From positions 62,001 through 126,000 of the forward strand of contig CAVUES010000007.1 in NCBI GenBank assembly GCA_963740555.1: 64,000 nt of DNA, written 5' to 3'. This document shows positions 16,200 through 24,775 of this stretch, piece after piece (position 1 is the stretch's first letter; each line of letters opens with the position of its first letter). Position numbers and translations under genes: made by a program. Source of the stretch: Mayfieldus sp963740555. Its GTDB lineage: Bacteria > Actinomycetota > Thermoleophilia > Solirubrobacterales > 70-9. The notes beneath the pieces were generated by a model, which was not told where the DNA came from, did no database searches, and saw only the letters and a program-made list of their open reading frames with translations.

Positions 16200-18256
16200 C
16201 CGAGAACCAACAACGCTCGCTGTTCGATCCCGCGATCCTGCGGCCGGCGCTGTTCGAGTCGCTGCGCAAGCTCGACCCCCGCGTTCAGGCCCGCAACCCG
16301 GTCATGTTCGTGGTCGAGATCGGCGCCCTGATCACAACGGTGGGATGGCTGATCCAGGTCTTCGGCGAAGGGCCTCTGGGCGGCGGCCACGAGCCCTCGT
16401 GGTTCACCTTCAGTGTCTCCTTGTGGCTCTGGCTGACCGTTGTGTTCGCCAACCTCGCAGAGGCGCTGGCCGAGGGTCGCGGACGCGCCCAGGCCGCCAG
16501 CCTGCGGGCGATGCGAACGGACGCGGTCGCCCAGCTGCGCGACGGGGGGACGAAATCGGCATCGGAGTTGGAGCGCGGCGATGTCGTCGTCGTCGAGGCC
16601 GGCGAGATGATCCCCGGCGACGGCACCGTGATCGAGGGCATCGCCTCGGTCGACGAGTCGGCGATAACTGGCGAGTCGGCGCCCGTGATCCGTGAGGCGG
16701 GTGGCGACCGCAGCGCGGTAACCGGGGGGACCAAAGTGCTCTCCGACCGCATCGTGGTCGAGATCACCCAAGAGCCGGGCGCGTCTTTCCTCGATCGGAT
16801 GATCGCTCTGGTCGAGGGAGCCGAGCGCCGCAAGACCCCCAACGAGATCGCGCTCGGCATCCTGCTGGCGGCGCTGACGTTGGTCTTCATGCTCGTGGTG
16901 ATGTCGCTGCGGCCGTTCGCGCTGTTCGCCAACACGGAGATCTCGGTGACCACCCTGATCGCCCTGCTGGTCGCCCTGATACCGACCACGATCGGCGCCC
17001 TGCTGTCGGCGATCGGGATCGCCGGCATGGATCGCCTCGTGCGCCGCAACGTGCTCGCCCTCTCAGGCCGCGCGGTGGAGGCGTCCGGCGATTGCGACGT
17101 CCTGCTGCTCGACAAGACCGGCACGATCACGCTTGGCAACCGGGAGGCGACCGAGTTCATTCCGATGCCAGGCGTCACGGCGGCCCAGCTGGCGGAAGCG
17201 GCGCAGATGTCGTCGCTTGCCGACGAGACGCCCGAGGGACGCTCAATCGTCGTCTTGGCGAAGCAATTCGGGATCCGCGAGCACGATTTTGCCGGTCACG
17301 AACCGACCTTCGTGCCTTTCACCGCCCAGACGCGGATGAGCGGGGTCGACTTCAACGGCACCCGCCTTCGCAAAGGAGCGGGCGATTCGATCCAGGAGTG
17401 GGTGGCAGGGGACGGTGGGCACGCTCCGCCCGAGTTCAGCGCCGAGGTCGAGCGCATCTCCCGCGAGGGAGGGACACCCCTGGGTGTGGCTCGCGACAAC
17501 CAAGTCCTCGGCGTCGTCTACCTCAAGGACATCGTCAAGGAAGGGATGCGCAACCGCTTCGACCAGCTGCGAGCGATGGGGATCCGCACGATCATGGTCA
17601 CCGGTGACAACCGCCTCACGGCGGCGAAGATCGCCGAGGAGGCGGGGACGGACGACTTCCTCGCCGAGGCGACGCCGGAGCGCAAGCTCGAGCTGATCAA
17701 GGAGCAGCAGTCAGACGGCCGGCTGATCGCGATGACCGGTGACGGCACGAACGACGCCCCGGCGCTCGCCCAGGCCGATGTCGGGGTGGCGATGAACACC
17801 GGCACCCAAGCGGCCCGCGAGGCGGGGAACATGGTCGACCTCGATTCCAACCCGACGAAGCTGATCGAGATCGTCGAGGTCGGAAAGCAGCTGCTGATCA
17901 CGCGTGGCGCACTCACTACGTTCTCGATCGCCAACGATGTCGCCAAGTACTTCGCGATCCTGCCGGCGATCTTCGTCGCAACATACGCTGGCGCCTCCGG
18001 CAAGGGGCCGCTCGACTCGCTCAACATCATGTCGCTGGGCACGCCCGAGTCGGCGATCCTCTCGGCGCTCATCTTCAACGCCCTGGTCATCCCCCTGCTG
18101 ATCCCGCTCGCTCTGCGCGGGGTTCGCTACCGGCCCCTCGGCGCAACGGCGCTTCTGCGCCGCAACATGCTGATCTACGGCCTCGGTGGCCTGATCGCCC
18201 CGTTCGTCGGCATCAAGCTGATCGACCTCATCGTCCACAACCTGCTGGGGGCGTGA
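16196..18256 (+). CDS. kdpB: K+-transporting P-type ATPase subunit B
   Basis: KdpB is the catalytic P-type ATPase subunit that hydrolyses ATP to drive K+ uptake. The 686 residues contain the actuator motif (ITGESAPVIRE, TGES), the phosphorylation motif LLLDKTGTITLGN with the catalytic Asp, the N-domain stretch KGAGDSIQEWV, and the hinge motifs MVTGDNRLTA and MTGDGTNDAPALAQADVGVAM. Membrane helices lie near residues 40-90, 220-290 and 570-685. The GTG start overlaps kdpC. A small unknown gene follows after one base, then the KdpD sensor half. Confidence 0.97.
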   Translation: MTENQQRSLFDPAILRPALFESLRKLDPRVQARNPVMFVVEIGALITTVGWLIQVFGEGPLGGGHEPSWFTFSVSLWLWLTVVFANLAEALAEGRGRAQAASLRAMRTDAVAQLRDGGTKSASELERGDVVVVEAGEMIPGDGTVIEGIASVDESAITGESAPVIREAGGDRSAVTGGTKVLSDRIVVEITQEPGASFLDRMIALVEGAERRKTPNEIALGILLAALTLVFMLVVMSLRPFALFANTEISVTTLIALLVALIPTTIGALLSAIGIAGMDRLVRRNVLALSGRAVEASGDCDVLLLDKTGTITLGNREATEFIPMPGVTAAQLAEAAQMSSLADETPEGRSIVVLAKQFGIREHDFAGHEPTFVPFTAQTRMSGVDFNGTRLRKGAGDSIQEWVAGDGGHAPPEFSAEVERISREGGTPLGVARDNQVLGVVYLKDIVKEGMRNRFDQLRAMGIRTIMVTGDNRLTAAKIAEEAGTDDFLAEATPERKLELIKEQQSDGRLIAMTGDGTNDAPALAQADVGVAMNTGTQAAREAGNMVDLDSNPTKLIEIVEVGKQLLITRGALTTFSIANDVAKYFAILPAIFVATYAGASGKGPLDSLNIMSLGTPESAILSALIFNALVIPLLIPLALRGVRYRPLGATALLRRNMLIYGLGGLIAPFVGIKLIDLIVHNLLGA

Positions 18257-18257
18257 G

Positions 18258-18749
18258 GTGCCGGCCAGCGTCAGCAACTTCCAGACGTCGCTGGACCGGG
18301 CCATGTTCGCAAGCCCCCAGTCTTCGCCTCGGCTGATCACCCGCCTGAGGGTTGCGCTGGGCAGGCGGGCGCTCGACCGCGCGCTCGCCGAAGGTGCCGA
18401 TCCGGTCGCTTCGCCAGACCTTCGGGTTCGTGCGGCCCAGCTGACCAGTGACCGAAACCGCGAAAGGCTCTCCGCCGCGATCGCGAAGCTGCTGGCCGAA
18501 GCCAGGCGGCCACGGCTCGCGGGGTGGTCGGCCGCAGTACCCGTGAACAGGCAGGAGGTGGTTGCGTCGCGGCCGTTGCTGATCCAGGTCGAAGCGACGC
18601 TGCAATCCGAAGGGCCGGTCTATTGCCAGGGCATGGCCATGCTCGAGCAGCTCCTCAGCGACGGCGCGAGCCCGCTTTATGGACGCTCCAGCCACGGTGC
18701 GCTGAGCGACGAGCTCAAGCGGGTGATCGCAGCCCTGCAGGGACGATGA
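18258..18749 (+). CDS. Unknown 163-residue protein inside the kdp operon
   Basis: I do not recognise this protein. It begins GTG one base after the kdpB stop and ends 12 bases before the KdpD sensor gene, so it is surely co-transcribed with kdp. It has no membrane segment or signal. The first half is basic and helical (RLITRLRVALGRRALDRALAEGADP, LRVRAAQLTSDRNRERLSAAIAKLLAEARRP). The second half looks alpha+beta (PLLIQVEATLQSEGPVYCQGMAMLEQLLSDG). A short pattern LYGRSSHGALSDELKRVIAAL closes it. Position suggests a cytosolic accessory or regulatory role in K+ uptake; that is inference only. Confidence 0.75.
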   Translation: MPASVSNFQTSLDRAMFASPQSSPRLITRLRVALGRRALDRALAEGADPVASPDLRVRAAQLTSDRNRERLSAAIAKLLAEARRPRLAGWSAAVPVNRQEVVASRPLLIQVEATLQSEGPVYCQGMAMLEQLLSDGASPLYGRSSHGALSDELKRVIAALQGR

Positions 18750-18761
18750 TGGACGCTGACG

Positions 18762-19958
18762 GTGGCCGAGCTACAACAACCAAGCGCCGAACGAGGCCCG
18801 CCGGGCATCGAGGATCGCGGCCGCTACAAGATCTTTCTCGGCATGGCGGCGGGGGCGGGGAAGACGTACCGAATGCTGCAAGAGGGGCAGGCCGAGGCGG
18901 AGGCCGGCCGTGACGTCGTGATCGGCTACTTCGAGCCGCACGGGCGCAAGGAGACGATCGCGCTGGCGGAGGGCATCGAGGTGGTGCCGCGCCGCCGGGT
19001 GATCTACCGCGACGCGGTGCTCGAGGAGATGGACCTGCCGGCGCTGATCCGCCGCGCGCCGGAATTGGCCCTGATCGACGAGTTGGCCCACACCAACGCC
19101 CCCGGGGTCGAGCACGAGAAGCGCTACGAGGACATCGCCGACGTCCTGGCGGCCGGGATCGACGTGTTCTCGACCCTCAACGTGCAACACCTGGAGTCGC
19201 TCAACGACCAGGTCGCCGAGCTGACCGGCGTGCGGGTGCGCGAGACGGTGCCCGATTCGGTGCTCGGCACCGCCGATGAGGTTGTGCTGATCGATCTCAC
19301 CCCCGAGGCGCTGCTGAACCGCCTGCGCGCGGGCAAGGTTTACCCGCCGGAGCGCATCGACCCGGCGCTCAACAACTTCTTCAAGATCGAGAACCTTGCC
19401 GCGCTGCGCGAGGTCGCCCTGCGCCAGGTCGCCCAGGACATCGAGGCCAAGCGGCTGGTGCGAGAGACCGAGACGGTGCTCGGCACGCGCGAGGAGCGTG
19501 TCGTCGATACGGCGGGACCACAGGCCGTCGGCGAGCGTCTCCTCGCCCTGATCACGCCGCACCCGAGCTCGCAGCGTCTCGTGCGCCGTGCCTGGCGCTC
19601 GGCCCAGCGCCTTGGCGGCGAGCTCGATCTGCTCTGGGTCGCGCCGACCGGTGGCCGACGGTCGGACGAGGAGCGCCGGCAGCTCGATGCGATTCGGCGC
19701 CTGGCGTCGGTGCTCGGTGCTCATCTGTTGGTCGAGGAGGGCGACGACGTCGTGGATGCGGTCAAGCGGGTCGTCGAGGAGCGAGGTTCAACCTACGTAC
19801 TGATCGGCACCCCAAGCCCGCGGCGCGGATGGCGGCGGCTCACGGAGTCATTGCCGCTTCGCCTCTTGCATGCGCTGCCCGGGGTCGATCTGCGCGTGGT
19901 CGCCGACCGGACCCAGCGCGAGAAAGACGAGCGAGAGCGCGGGAGGGACGAGTCGTGA
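18762..19958 (+). CDS. KdpD sensor half (KdpD domain + USP domain, no kinase)
   Basis: A 398-residue cytosolic protein equal to the N-terminal half of KdpD. Residues about 18-230 are the KdpD signalling domain with an ATP-binding P-loop (GMAAGAGKTY, residues 27-36) and a Walker B-like LALIDELAHTNAPG. Residues about 250-375 form a universal-stress-protein fold (HPSSQRLVRRAWRSAQRLGGELDLLWV...TYVLIGTPSPRRG). No membrane, HisKA or HATPase domain follows; those lie 7 kb upstream at 11352-12809. It may act in trans on that kinase. It is coupled to the next USP gene through a GTGA overlap. The N-terminal GTG is chosen because the frame closes just upstream. Confidence 0.88.
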   Translation: MAELQQPSAERGPPGIEDRGRYKIFLGMAAGAGKTYRMLQEGQAEAEAGRDVVIGYFEPHGRKETIALAEGIEVVPRRRVIYRDAVLEEMDLPALIRRAPELALIDELAHTNAPGVEHEKRYEDIADVLAAGIDVFSTLNVQHLESLNDQVAELTGVRVRETVPDSVLGTADEVVLIDLTPEALLNRLRAGKVYPPERIDPALNNFFKIENLAALREVALRQVAQDIEAKRLVRETETVLGTREERVVDTAGPQAVGERLLALITPHPSSQRLVRRAWRSAQRLGGELDLLWVAPTGGRRSDEERRQLDAIRRLASVLGAHLLVEEGDDVVDAVKRVVEERGSTYVLIGTPSPRRGWRRLTESLPLRLLHALPGVDLRVVADRTQREKDERERGRDES

Positions 19959-20503
19959 TCGTCTTCGTCCTGATCGCGACCGTCGTGATCGTCGTGCTCG
20001 GCGGCCTACTCATTCTTCAGCGCAGCCCAACACCGGCGATTGCGCCATCGGCGCGGCGGATCCTGTTCCCGTTCGTCGGCGACGCACTCTCGGATCGAGC
20101 CTTGGACGCCACGCTGCGCCTGGCACGGGCGGAGGGGGCGACCGTAGTCCCGGCGTTTCTGGCCGAGGTTCCGCGCACCCTGCCGATCGAGTCTCCGCTT
20201 CCGAGGCAGGCGAACGTTGCCCTTCCCTGTTTGGAGGCAATCGAGCAACGGGCAGCCAATCAGGGGATCCCCGTCGACGCACGGATTGAGCGGGGGCGGA
20301 GCTTCCGCCATGCAATGAAAGAGCTGATGGACCATGAGGACTTCGACCAGATCGTCGTGGCGGCCGCCACCCGCGGTGCCGATGGCCTCAGCGCCGCGGA
20401 CATAGCCTGGCTGCTGGACAACGCCCCCGGCGAGATCGTCGTCATTCGTCCGGGGCGCGATAGGACGTCGAATCGCACACCGGCGGCGCAAGCCTCCTCC
20501 TGA
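19955..20503 (+). CDS. Membrane-anchored universal stress protein
   Basis: The GTG at 19955 overlaps the preceding stop (GTGA) and gives a 182-residue protein. Residues 1-22 are a strongly hydrophobic helix (IVFVLIATVVIVVLGGLLIL). A USP-like alpha/beta domain follows (RRILFPFVGDALSDRALDATLRLARAEGATVVPAFLAEVP...EDFDQIVVAAATR...LLDNAPGEIVVIRPG). Soluble USP proteins bind ATP and respond to stress. Here a membrane-tethered USP ends the kdp operon, next to another USP domain in the KdpD half, so it may belong to the K+/turgor sensing system. A longer frame starting at 19829 overlaps the KdpD gene and is rejected. Confidence 0.8.
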   Translation: MIVFVLIATVVIVVLGGLLILQRSPTPAIAPSARRILFPFVGDALSDRALDATLRLARAEGATVVPAFLAEVPRTLPIESPLPRQANVALPCLEAIEQRAANQGIPVDARIERGRSFRHAMKELMDHEDFDQIVVAAATRGADGLSAADIAWLLDNAPGEIVVIRPGRDRTSNRTPAAQASS

Positions 20504-20902
20504 GCTCCCGTGAGCGATCACATTTCCTCGCAAGGAGCGGGATCGTTGCGCGGCGCCCCTGGACAAGCCCGAGCCGCGTGGTTAGGCTCGCGTCCGCGAC
20601 TGGGAGAGAGAGGAAATCCGCAGAAGCCCAGCGGTGACCTTTCTCGACAGGTGACGCAAAAGCTTTGTAGGCGCGAAGGCTACGCGCGACAGGCTAAACG
20701 TCACCCCCGGTCGCTTTACTTTTCCGGAAACCTCGCCGTCCGACCCCGTCCCTAGCTTTCGTCGCGCGGCAAAAGCGCCGCCGGTCAAGGAGCCGCCTGT
20801 CCTCCACGGCCGCGCGACCCGGGCGCATCGGGAGTCGGGCGCCGCAGGACCCACCCGGGCTCTGTCTGCGGCTAGCCCGCCCGCTCCCACTTGTTCTTGG
20901 CG
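20504..20902 (+). other. 400-bp intergenic region with a candidate structured RNA
   Basis: No convincing gene lies between the USP stop and the succinate dehydrogenase cluster, which converge here. A TAGGCT hexamer (20583-20588) could be a -10 element. Downstream, CCGC/GCGG (20594-20597 and 20631-20634) enclose TGGG/CCCA (20601-20604 and 20627-20630). Next, GGTGACG (20650-20656) pairs with CGTCACC (20699-20705), and inside it GTAG (20667-20670) pairs with CTAC (20680-20683). Together this suggests a small RNA of about 110-120 nt. I match it to no family that I know. The rest (20711-20902) shows only scattered short hairpins. Confidence 0.35.
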
Positions 20903-20940
20903 GCGACACGAAGTGTCGACGCACTTGCATGTCAGGCCGG
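20903..20940 (-). repeat. REP-like palindromic repeat, copy 1
   Basis: The palindrome CGACAC-GAA-GTGTCG (20904-20918) is followed by GCACTTGCATGTCAGGCC. This is the reverse orientation of the family unit seen at 55067 and 59637, whose flank reads CCTGACATGCA. The repeat supplies the TGA stop codon of the adjacent minus-strand gene (20932-20934), so it seems to have landed on the gene end. Confidence 0.6.
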
Positions 20941-21843
20941 CGCGAGCTCGCCGAGTCGCTCCTCGACCCAGCCGGTCGAGGCGATGTGCTTGCGCATACC
21001 GAGCTGCTTGGGCTCGAAGCCGAGCGCCAGCCCGACCAGCTGCGGCAGGTGCAGCACCGCCAGCCCGAGATCGCGGTTGACGATCTTCGCCGCCTCCGGC
21101 TGCTGCATGTCGAGGTTGAGGTGGCAGAGCGGGCAGGGGGTGACAAGGCAGTCGGCGCCGGCGTCGAGCGCGTCGCCGACGTGGGTTCCCGCCTGGCGCA
21201 GCGAGGTCTCGCGGTTCATCGTGATCACCGGGAAGCCGCAGCACTTGCGGGCACCGTCGTAGTCGACCACCTCGCCGCCCAGAGCCTCGATCACCTTCTC
21301 TAGATACAGGTCGCGCTCCGGATGCTCCTCGTAGCCGAGCCGGTGCTTGGGGCGGACGACGTAGCAGCCGTAGAAGGGCCCGACCCGCAGACCTGAGAGT
21401 GGGCGGGTGACCTTCGACCTCAGCTCCACGAGGCCATAGTCCTCGACCAGCAGCCAGAGGAAGTTCTTGTTCGTCCAGCCGTCCTTGCCCCTCTGATATT
21501 CGAGCCCCGCCCCGGAGAGCGTCTCGTTGATGTGGGCGCGATAGGCCGAGTCCGCGTCGAGCCGCTGCTGACACTCCGATTGAGCGCCCTGGCAGGTCGA
21601 GCAGATGTTCATCATCGGCAGCCCCGTCTGCTGGGCGAGCGCGAAGGTGCGCGCGTTCAGCGTGTCGGCGAGCTCCTGGTTGTGCTCGGCGATCACCCCG
21701 GCGCCGCAGCAGTTGGCCCGGTCCAGCTCGACCAGCTCGATGCCGAGCCGCTCGGCGGTCAGCGCCATCGAGCCGTGCAACTCGGGCGTGAAGCCGCGCG
21801 AGACGCAACCCGGCCAGTAAGCAACCTTGATCTGCGGGCTCAT
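20932..21843 (-). CDS. CCG-domain subunit of succinate dehydrogenase (SdhE/HdrB-like)
   Basis: A 303-residue protein with two complete CCG domains, each with a Cys, a CCG and a CxxC. The first has YWPGCVSRGF, ANCCGAG and CSTCQGAQ; the second has FYGCYVV, KCCGFP and CPLCHLN. Such domains bind a noncubane or other iron-sulfur cluster in heterodisulfide reductase HdrB and in type-E succinate dehydrogenases (SdhE/SdhC-like). The start at 21843 overlaps the sdhB stop by four bases, so it is the third gene of the sdh operon. It probably replaces the usual haem-containing membrane anchor and passes electrons to quinone or another acceptor. Confidence 0.85.
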   Translation of the reverse strand: MSPQIKVAYWPGCVSRGFTPELHGSMALTAERLGIELVELDRANCCGAGVIAEHNQELADTLNARTFALAQQTGLPMMNICSTCQGAQSECQQRLDADSAYRAHINETLSGAGLEYQRGKDGWTNKNFLWLLVEDYGLVELRSKVTRPLSGLRVGPFYGCYVVRPKHRLGYEEHPERDLYLEKVIEALGGEVVDYDGARKCCGFPVITMNRETSLRQAGTHVGDALDAGADCLVTPCPLCHLNLDMQQPEAAKIVNRDLGLAVLHLPQLVGLALGFEPKQLGMRKHIASTGWVEERLGELAPA

Positions 21844-22973
21844 TCCTCTCCCACCTCGTCGGGCTCCGGCTCGACCGCGGCCTCGGGCGCCTCCTCGTCG
21901 GGCTCCTCGCCCTTGATGTAGAGGTTCAGCTCGGTGCGGTCCTGCTCGGCGTGGGCATAGATCGCCTTGACCTCGTCCTGAGCGCCGTCGGGAAGCTTTG
22001 GGTGGATGCCGGGGATCAGCTTCGGCAGCGAGCGCATCTTGCCGGTCTTGATTCCCCGGATCGCGGTCGGCAGCGATTCGATCAGGGCCTTGACCGCGCC
22101 GCGGGGCGGCTTCAGCTTGCCCTTGATCCCCGGCGCAAACGACTCCTGCAGCAGCAGCGACTCGTCGAGGGTGCCCTTCTTCTCGATGATGTTGGTCATC
22201 GCCAGCTCGTGGCGATGACCGTTGTTGGCGTCGTCGATTCCCTCGTCGTGACCCGCGATACGGCGCAACCGCATGATCTGGTCCATTGGCGCGACGCCCT
22301 TCGGACAGGCGTCGATGCAGCTGAAGCAGTGCGTGCAGTCGTAGATCCCGTGCGGGTCCTGGGCCAGGTCGTGGAGCCGCTCGCGGGCTTCGGCGTCGCG
22401 GGGGTCGCCGACGAAGCGGTAGGCCTTCGCGAGCGCCGCGGGGCCGATGAAGTCCGGGTCGACCTCCATCGAGAGGCATGACGAGACGCAGGCGCCGCAT
22501 TGGATGCAGGCCATCGACTGCGTGACGTCGATCATCGACTCGGGCGGGACGATGTACTCGCGCTCCGGCGGGTCGCCGGCCGGCAACAGCCAGGGTGTGA
22601 CGCGGCGGATCTTGGTCCAGTGGGTCGTCTCCATGTCGGTGACCAGGTCCTTGATCACCGGCATGTTTCCCATCGGCTCCACGACGATTGGCTCCGAGCC
22701 GCCATTACGGCGATTCGCCGCCGCGTGCGCGTGGCGAAGCTGGGTCTTGCAGGCGAGGGTCGATTCGCCGTTGATCTTCATCCCGCAGGAGCCGCAGATC
22801 GCCGCCCGGCAGGAGCAGCGGACGGCGAGGCTGCCGTCGTCGCGGTCCTTGGCCTGCAGGATCCCGTCGAGCACCGACAGCGACTCCTCCAGATCGACCT
22901 TGAACTCCTCCCAGAAGGGGCCCTCGCCCGACTCGGGCTGGTAGCGGCGGATCTTCAGCGTGTATTCGGCCAT
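21840..22973 (-). CDS. sdhB: Succinate dehydrogenase iron-sulfur subunit
   Basis: SdhB moves electrons from the FAD subunit through iron-sulfur clusters. The N-terminal ferredoxin domain carries the plant-type motif CSCRAAICGSCGMKINGES...C (about residues 54-77). The C-terminal part has CIQCGACVSSC and CTHCFSCIDACP cluster motifs. At 377 residues it is longer than the usual 230-260; the extra 120 or so residues form an acidic C-terminal extension (ending PEAAVEPEPDEVGEE). It is coupled to sdhA by TGATG and to the CCG subunit by ATGA. The extension may dock the CCG subunit (inference). Confidence 0.93.
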   Translation of the reverse strand: MAEYTLKIRRYQPESGEGPFWEEFKVDLEESLSVLDGILQAKDRDDGSLAVRCSCRAAICGSCGMKINGESTLACKTQLRHAHAAANRRNGGSEPIVVEPMGNMPVIKDLVTDMETTHWTKIRRVTPWLLPAGDPPEREYIVPPESMIDVTQSMACIQCGACVSSCLSMEVDPDFIGPAALAKAYRFVGDPRDAEARERLHDLAQDPHGIYDCTHCFSCIDACPKGVAPMDQIMRLRRIAGHDEGIDDANNGHRHELAMTNIIEKKGTLDESLLLQESFAPGIKGKLKPPRGAVKALIESLPTAIRGIKTGKMRSLPKLIPGIHPKLPDGAQDEVKAIYAHAEQDRTELNLYIKGEEPDEEAPEAAVEPEPDEVGEE

Positions 22974-24661
22974 CAGTACGTCCGTGCTTCAGGTTGCCAC
23001 TGCGTGATTGTCACGTCTGAATAGCTGATCTGCGGCCCGTCTCCGTTCACTGAGAGGTTGATGTGCTTCAACCACTCTTCATCATTTCGCTCCGGGAAGT
23101 CGGTCCGGTACTGGGCGCCCCGGCTCTCGGTGCGATGCAGCGCCCCCACGCAGATGCATTCCGCGCAGTCCAGCATGTAACCCAGCTCGAGCGCTCCCAG
23201 GACGTCCTGGTTGAAGACCGCGCCGCGGTCGTCGATGTAGGCACTCCGGGAGCGCTCCTTGAGCTCCTTGACGGTCTCCAGGGCGACCTTGATCCCGGCC
23301 TCGTCGCGGAACACGCTCACGTGCTCGTCCATGATCTTGCCGAGCTCGGCCTTGATCTCCGAGATCCGCGGGCCCGAGCCCTTCTCACGGCCGATGATCC
23401 CGTCGATCTGGGCCTCCTCGTCGCGCAGGATCGCCTCCGAGGCCCTCGACAGCTCCCGGTGCTTGGCGCGCTGGGCCGCGTCCTTGCCGGAGTGCTTGCC
23501 GAAGATCAGGGTGTCGAGCAGCGAGTTGGCGCCCAGCCGGTTGCCGCCGTGCACCGAGACGCAGGCGACCTCGCCGGCCGCGTAGAGGCCCGGAATGTCG
23601 GTAGCGCCCTTGGTGTCCGTCTTGATGCCGCCCATCGCATAGTGGTTGCCGGGCTTTATGTGGATCGGCTCGCGGGTGATGTCGACGCCGGCGAAGTCGC
23701 GGCCGACGAGGACGATCTCGCGCAGCGCCTCGTGGATTCGCTTGCGGGGGACGACGGTGATGTCGAGCGCAACGGTGCCGTCGGGAAAGCCGCGCCCCTC
23801 ATTGATCTCGGTCTGCTCGGCGCGCGAGACGACGTCGCGCGAGGCCAGCTCCATCTTGTTGGGCGCGTACTTCTCCATGAAGCGCTCGCCGTTGGCGTTC
23901 AGAAGGTGAGCGCCTTCACCGCGCGCGCCCTCGGTGATCAGAAAGCCCTTGCCAGCCAGGGTGGTGGGGTGGTACTGGACCATCTCCATGTCCATCAGCT
24001 TGGCCCCGACCCGGTAGGCCATCGCCATGCCGTCGCCGGTGCAGATCAGCGCGTTGGTGGTCGGCTTGTAGGCCTGCCCGTTGCCGCCGGTGGCGAGGAT
24101 CACCGCCTTGGCGCGGAACAGCTCCATCGTCCCGTCGGCGACGTTGCGGGTCACCACGCCGCAGCAGTTGCCGTCGTCGTCGAGCGCCAGCGCGGTGCAG
24201 AACCACTCCTCGTAACGGGCGATCGCGTCGGAGAACTTCATCAGCTGCTCGTAGAGGACGTGCATGATCGCCTGGCCGGTGATGTCGGCGACGTAGTAGG
24301 TGCGCGCCGCCGAGGCTCCGCCGAAAGCTCGCGTGCCGAGCTCACCCTCCTCGTTGCGATGGAAGGTCACCCCGAGGTGCTCGAGGTGCAGAAGCTCGTC
24401 GGGCGCCTCGCGGCACATGATCTCGATCGCGTCCTGGTCGCCCAGGTAGTCGGAGCCCTTGACCGTGTCGTATGCGTGTGACTCCCAGGAGTCGTCGGGC
24501 TTGAGCGCCGCGTTGATCCCGCCCTGGGCGGCGTTGGAGTGGGAGCGGACCGGGTGGACCTTGCTGACGATTCCAACCGAGACCCCCTCCTCGGCGGCCG
24601 CCAGTGCCGCGCGCTGCCCCGCCAGCCCGGCTCCGATCACCAATACGTCGTGAGTGGGCAC
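22973..24661 (-). CDS. sdhA: Succinate dehydrogenase/fumarate reductase flavoprotein subunit
   Basis: SdhA oxidises succinate to fumarate with covalently bound FAD. The 562-residue protein has the FAD dinucleotide fold (VLVIGAGLAGQRAALAAAEEG), the flavinylation histidine in RSHSNAAQGG (His41), the substrate motif in FLITEGARGEGAHLLNANGERFM, and the late MGGIKTDTKGATDIPGLYAAGE and HGGNRLGANSLLDTLIFG segments. It is the first gene of a three-gene minus-strand operon. The promoter is probably the TAGGAT element at 24707-24712. Confidence 0.96.
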   Translation of the reverse strand: MPTHDVLVIGAGLAGQRAALAAAEEGVSVGIVSKVHPVRSHSNAAQGGINAALKPDDSWESHAYDTVKGSDYLGDQDAIEIMCREAPDELLHLEHLGVTFHRNEEGELGTRAFGGASAARTYYVADITGQAIMHVLYEQLMKFSDAIARYEEWFCTALALDDDGNCCGVVTRNVADGTMELFRAKAVILATGGNGQAYKPTTNALICTGDGMAMAYRVGAKLMDMEMVQYHPTTLAGKGFLITEGARGEGAHLLNANGERFMEKYAPNKMELASRDVVSRAEQTEINEGRGFPDGTVALDITVVPRKRIHEALREIVLVGRDFAGVDITREPIHIKPGNHYAMGGIKTDTKGATDIPGLYAAGEVACVSVHGGNRLGANSLLDTLIFGKHSGKDAAQRAKHRELSRASEAILRDEEAQIDGIIGREKGSGPRISEIKAELGKIMDEHVSVFRDEAGIKVALETVKELKERSRSAYIDDRGAVFNQDVLGALELGYMLDCAECICVGALHRTESRGAQYRTDFPERNDEEWLKHINLSVNGDGPQISYSDVTITQWQPEARTY

Positions 24662-24706
24662 GCGCTAGACGGGGTGGTGTGCGGGTCCGCTGGGCACCTT
24701 GATCGC

Positions 24707-24712
24707 ATCCTA
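24707..24712 (-). promoter_or_regulatory. Probable -10 element of the sdh operon
   Basis: On the minus strand the sequence reads TATAGGAT, with the hexamer TAGGAT 45 bases before the sdhA ATG. The same TATAGGAT octamer occurs before the isocitrate dehydrogenase gene (32921-32928), another TCA-cycle gene. No good -35 hexamer is visible. Confidence 0.45.
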
Positions 24713-24775
24713 TATCGGGGCAGGTATGGGCCGGCGGCGCCGGCGACCCGTGGGCCTGGTTGGGGACGGCGCCGA

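Noticed and set aside
11352..19958. KdpD broken by a frameshift or insertion
   Set aside because: The two halves are 6 kb apart with intact starts, stops and couplings, so this is a stable split rather than a recent break.
20594..20705. A c-di-GMP-I riboswitch, because of the word GACGCAAA
   Set aside because: The tetraloop-receptor arm and the GGCCUAA-type second stem are not found, and no downstream gene lies in the same direction.
20510..20755. An 81-codon frame in the gap after the kdp operon
   Set aside because: No ribosome site, no recognisable domain, and composition unlike neighbouring proteins; paired stems across it suit an RNA better.
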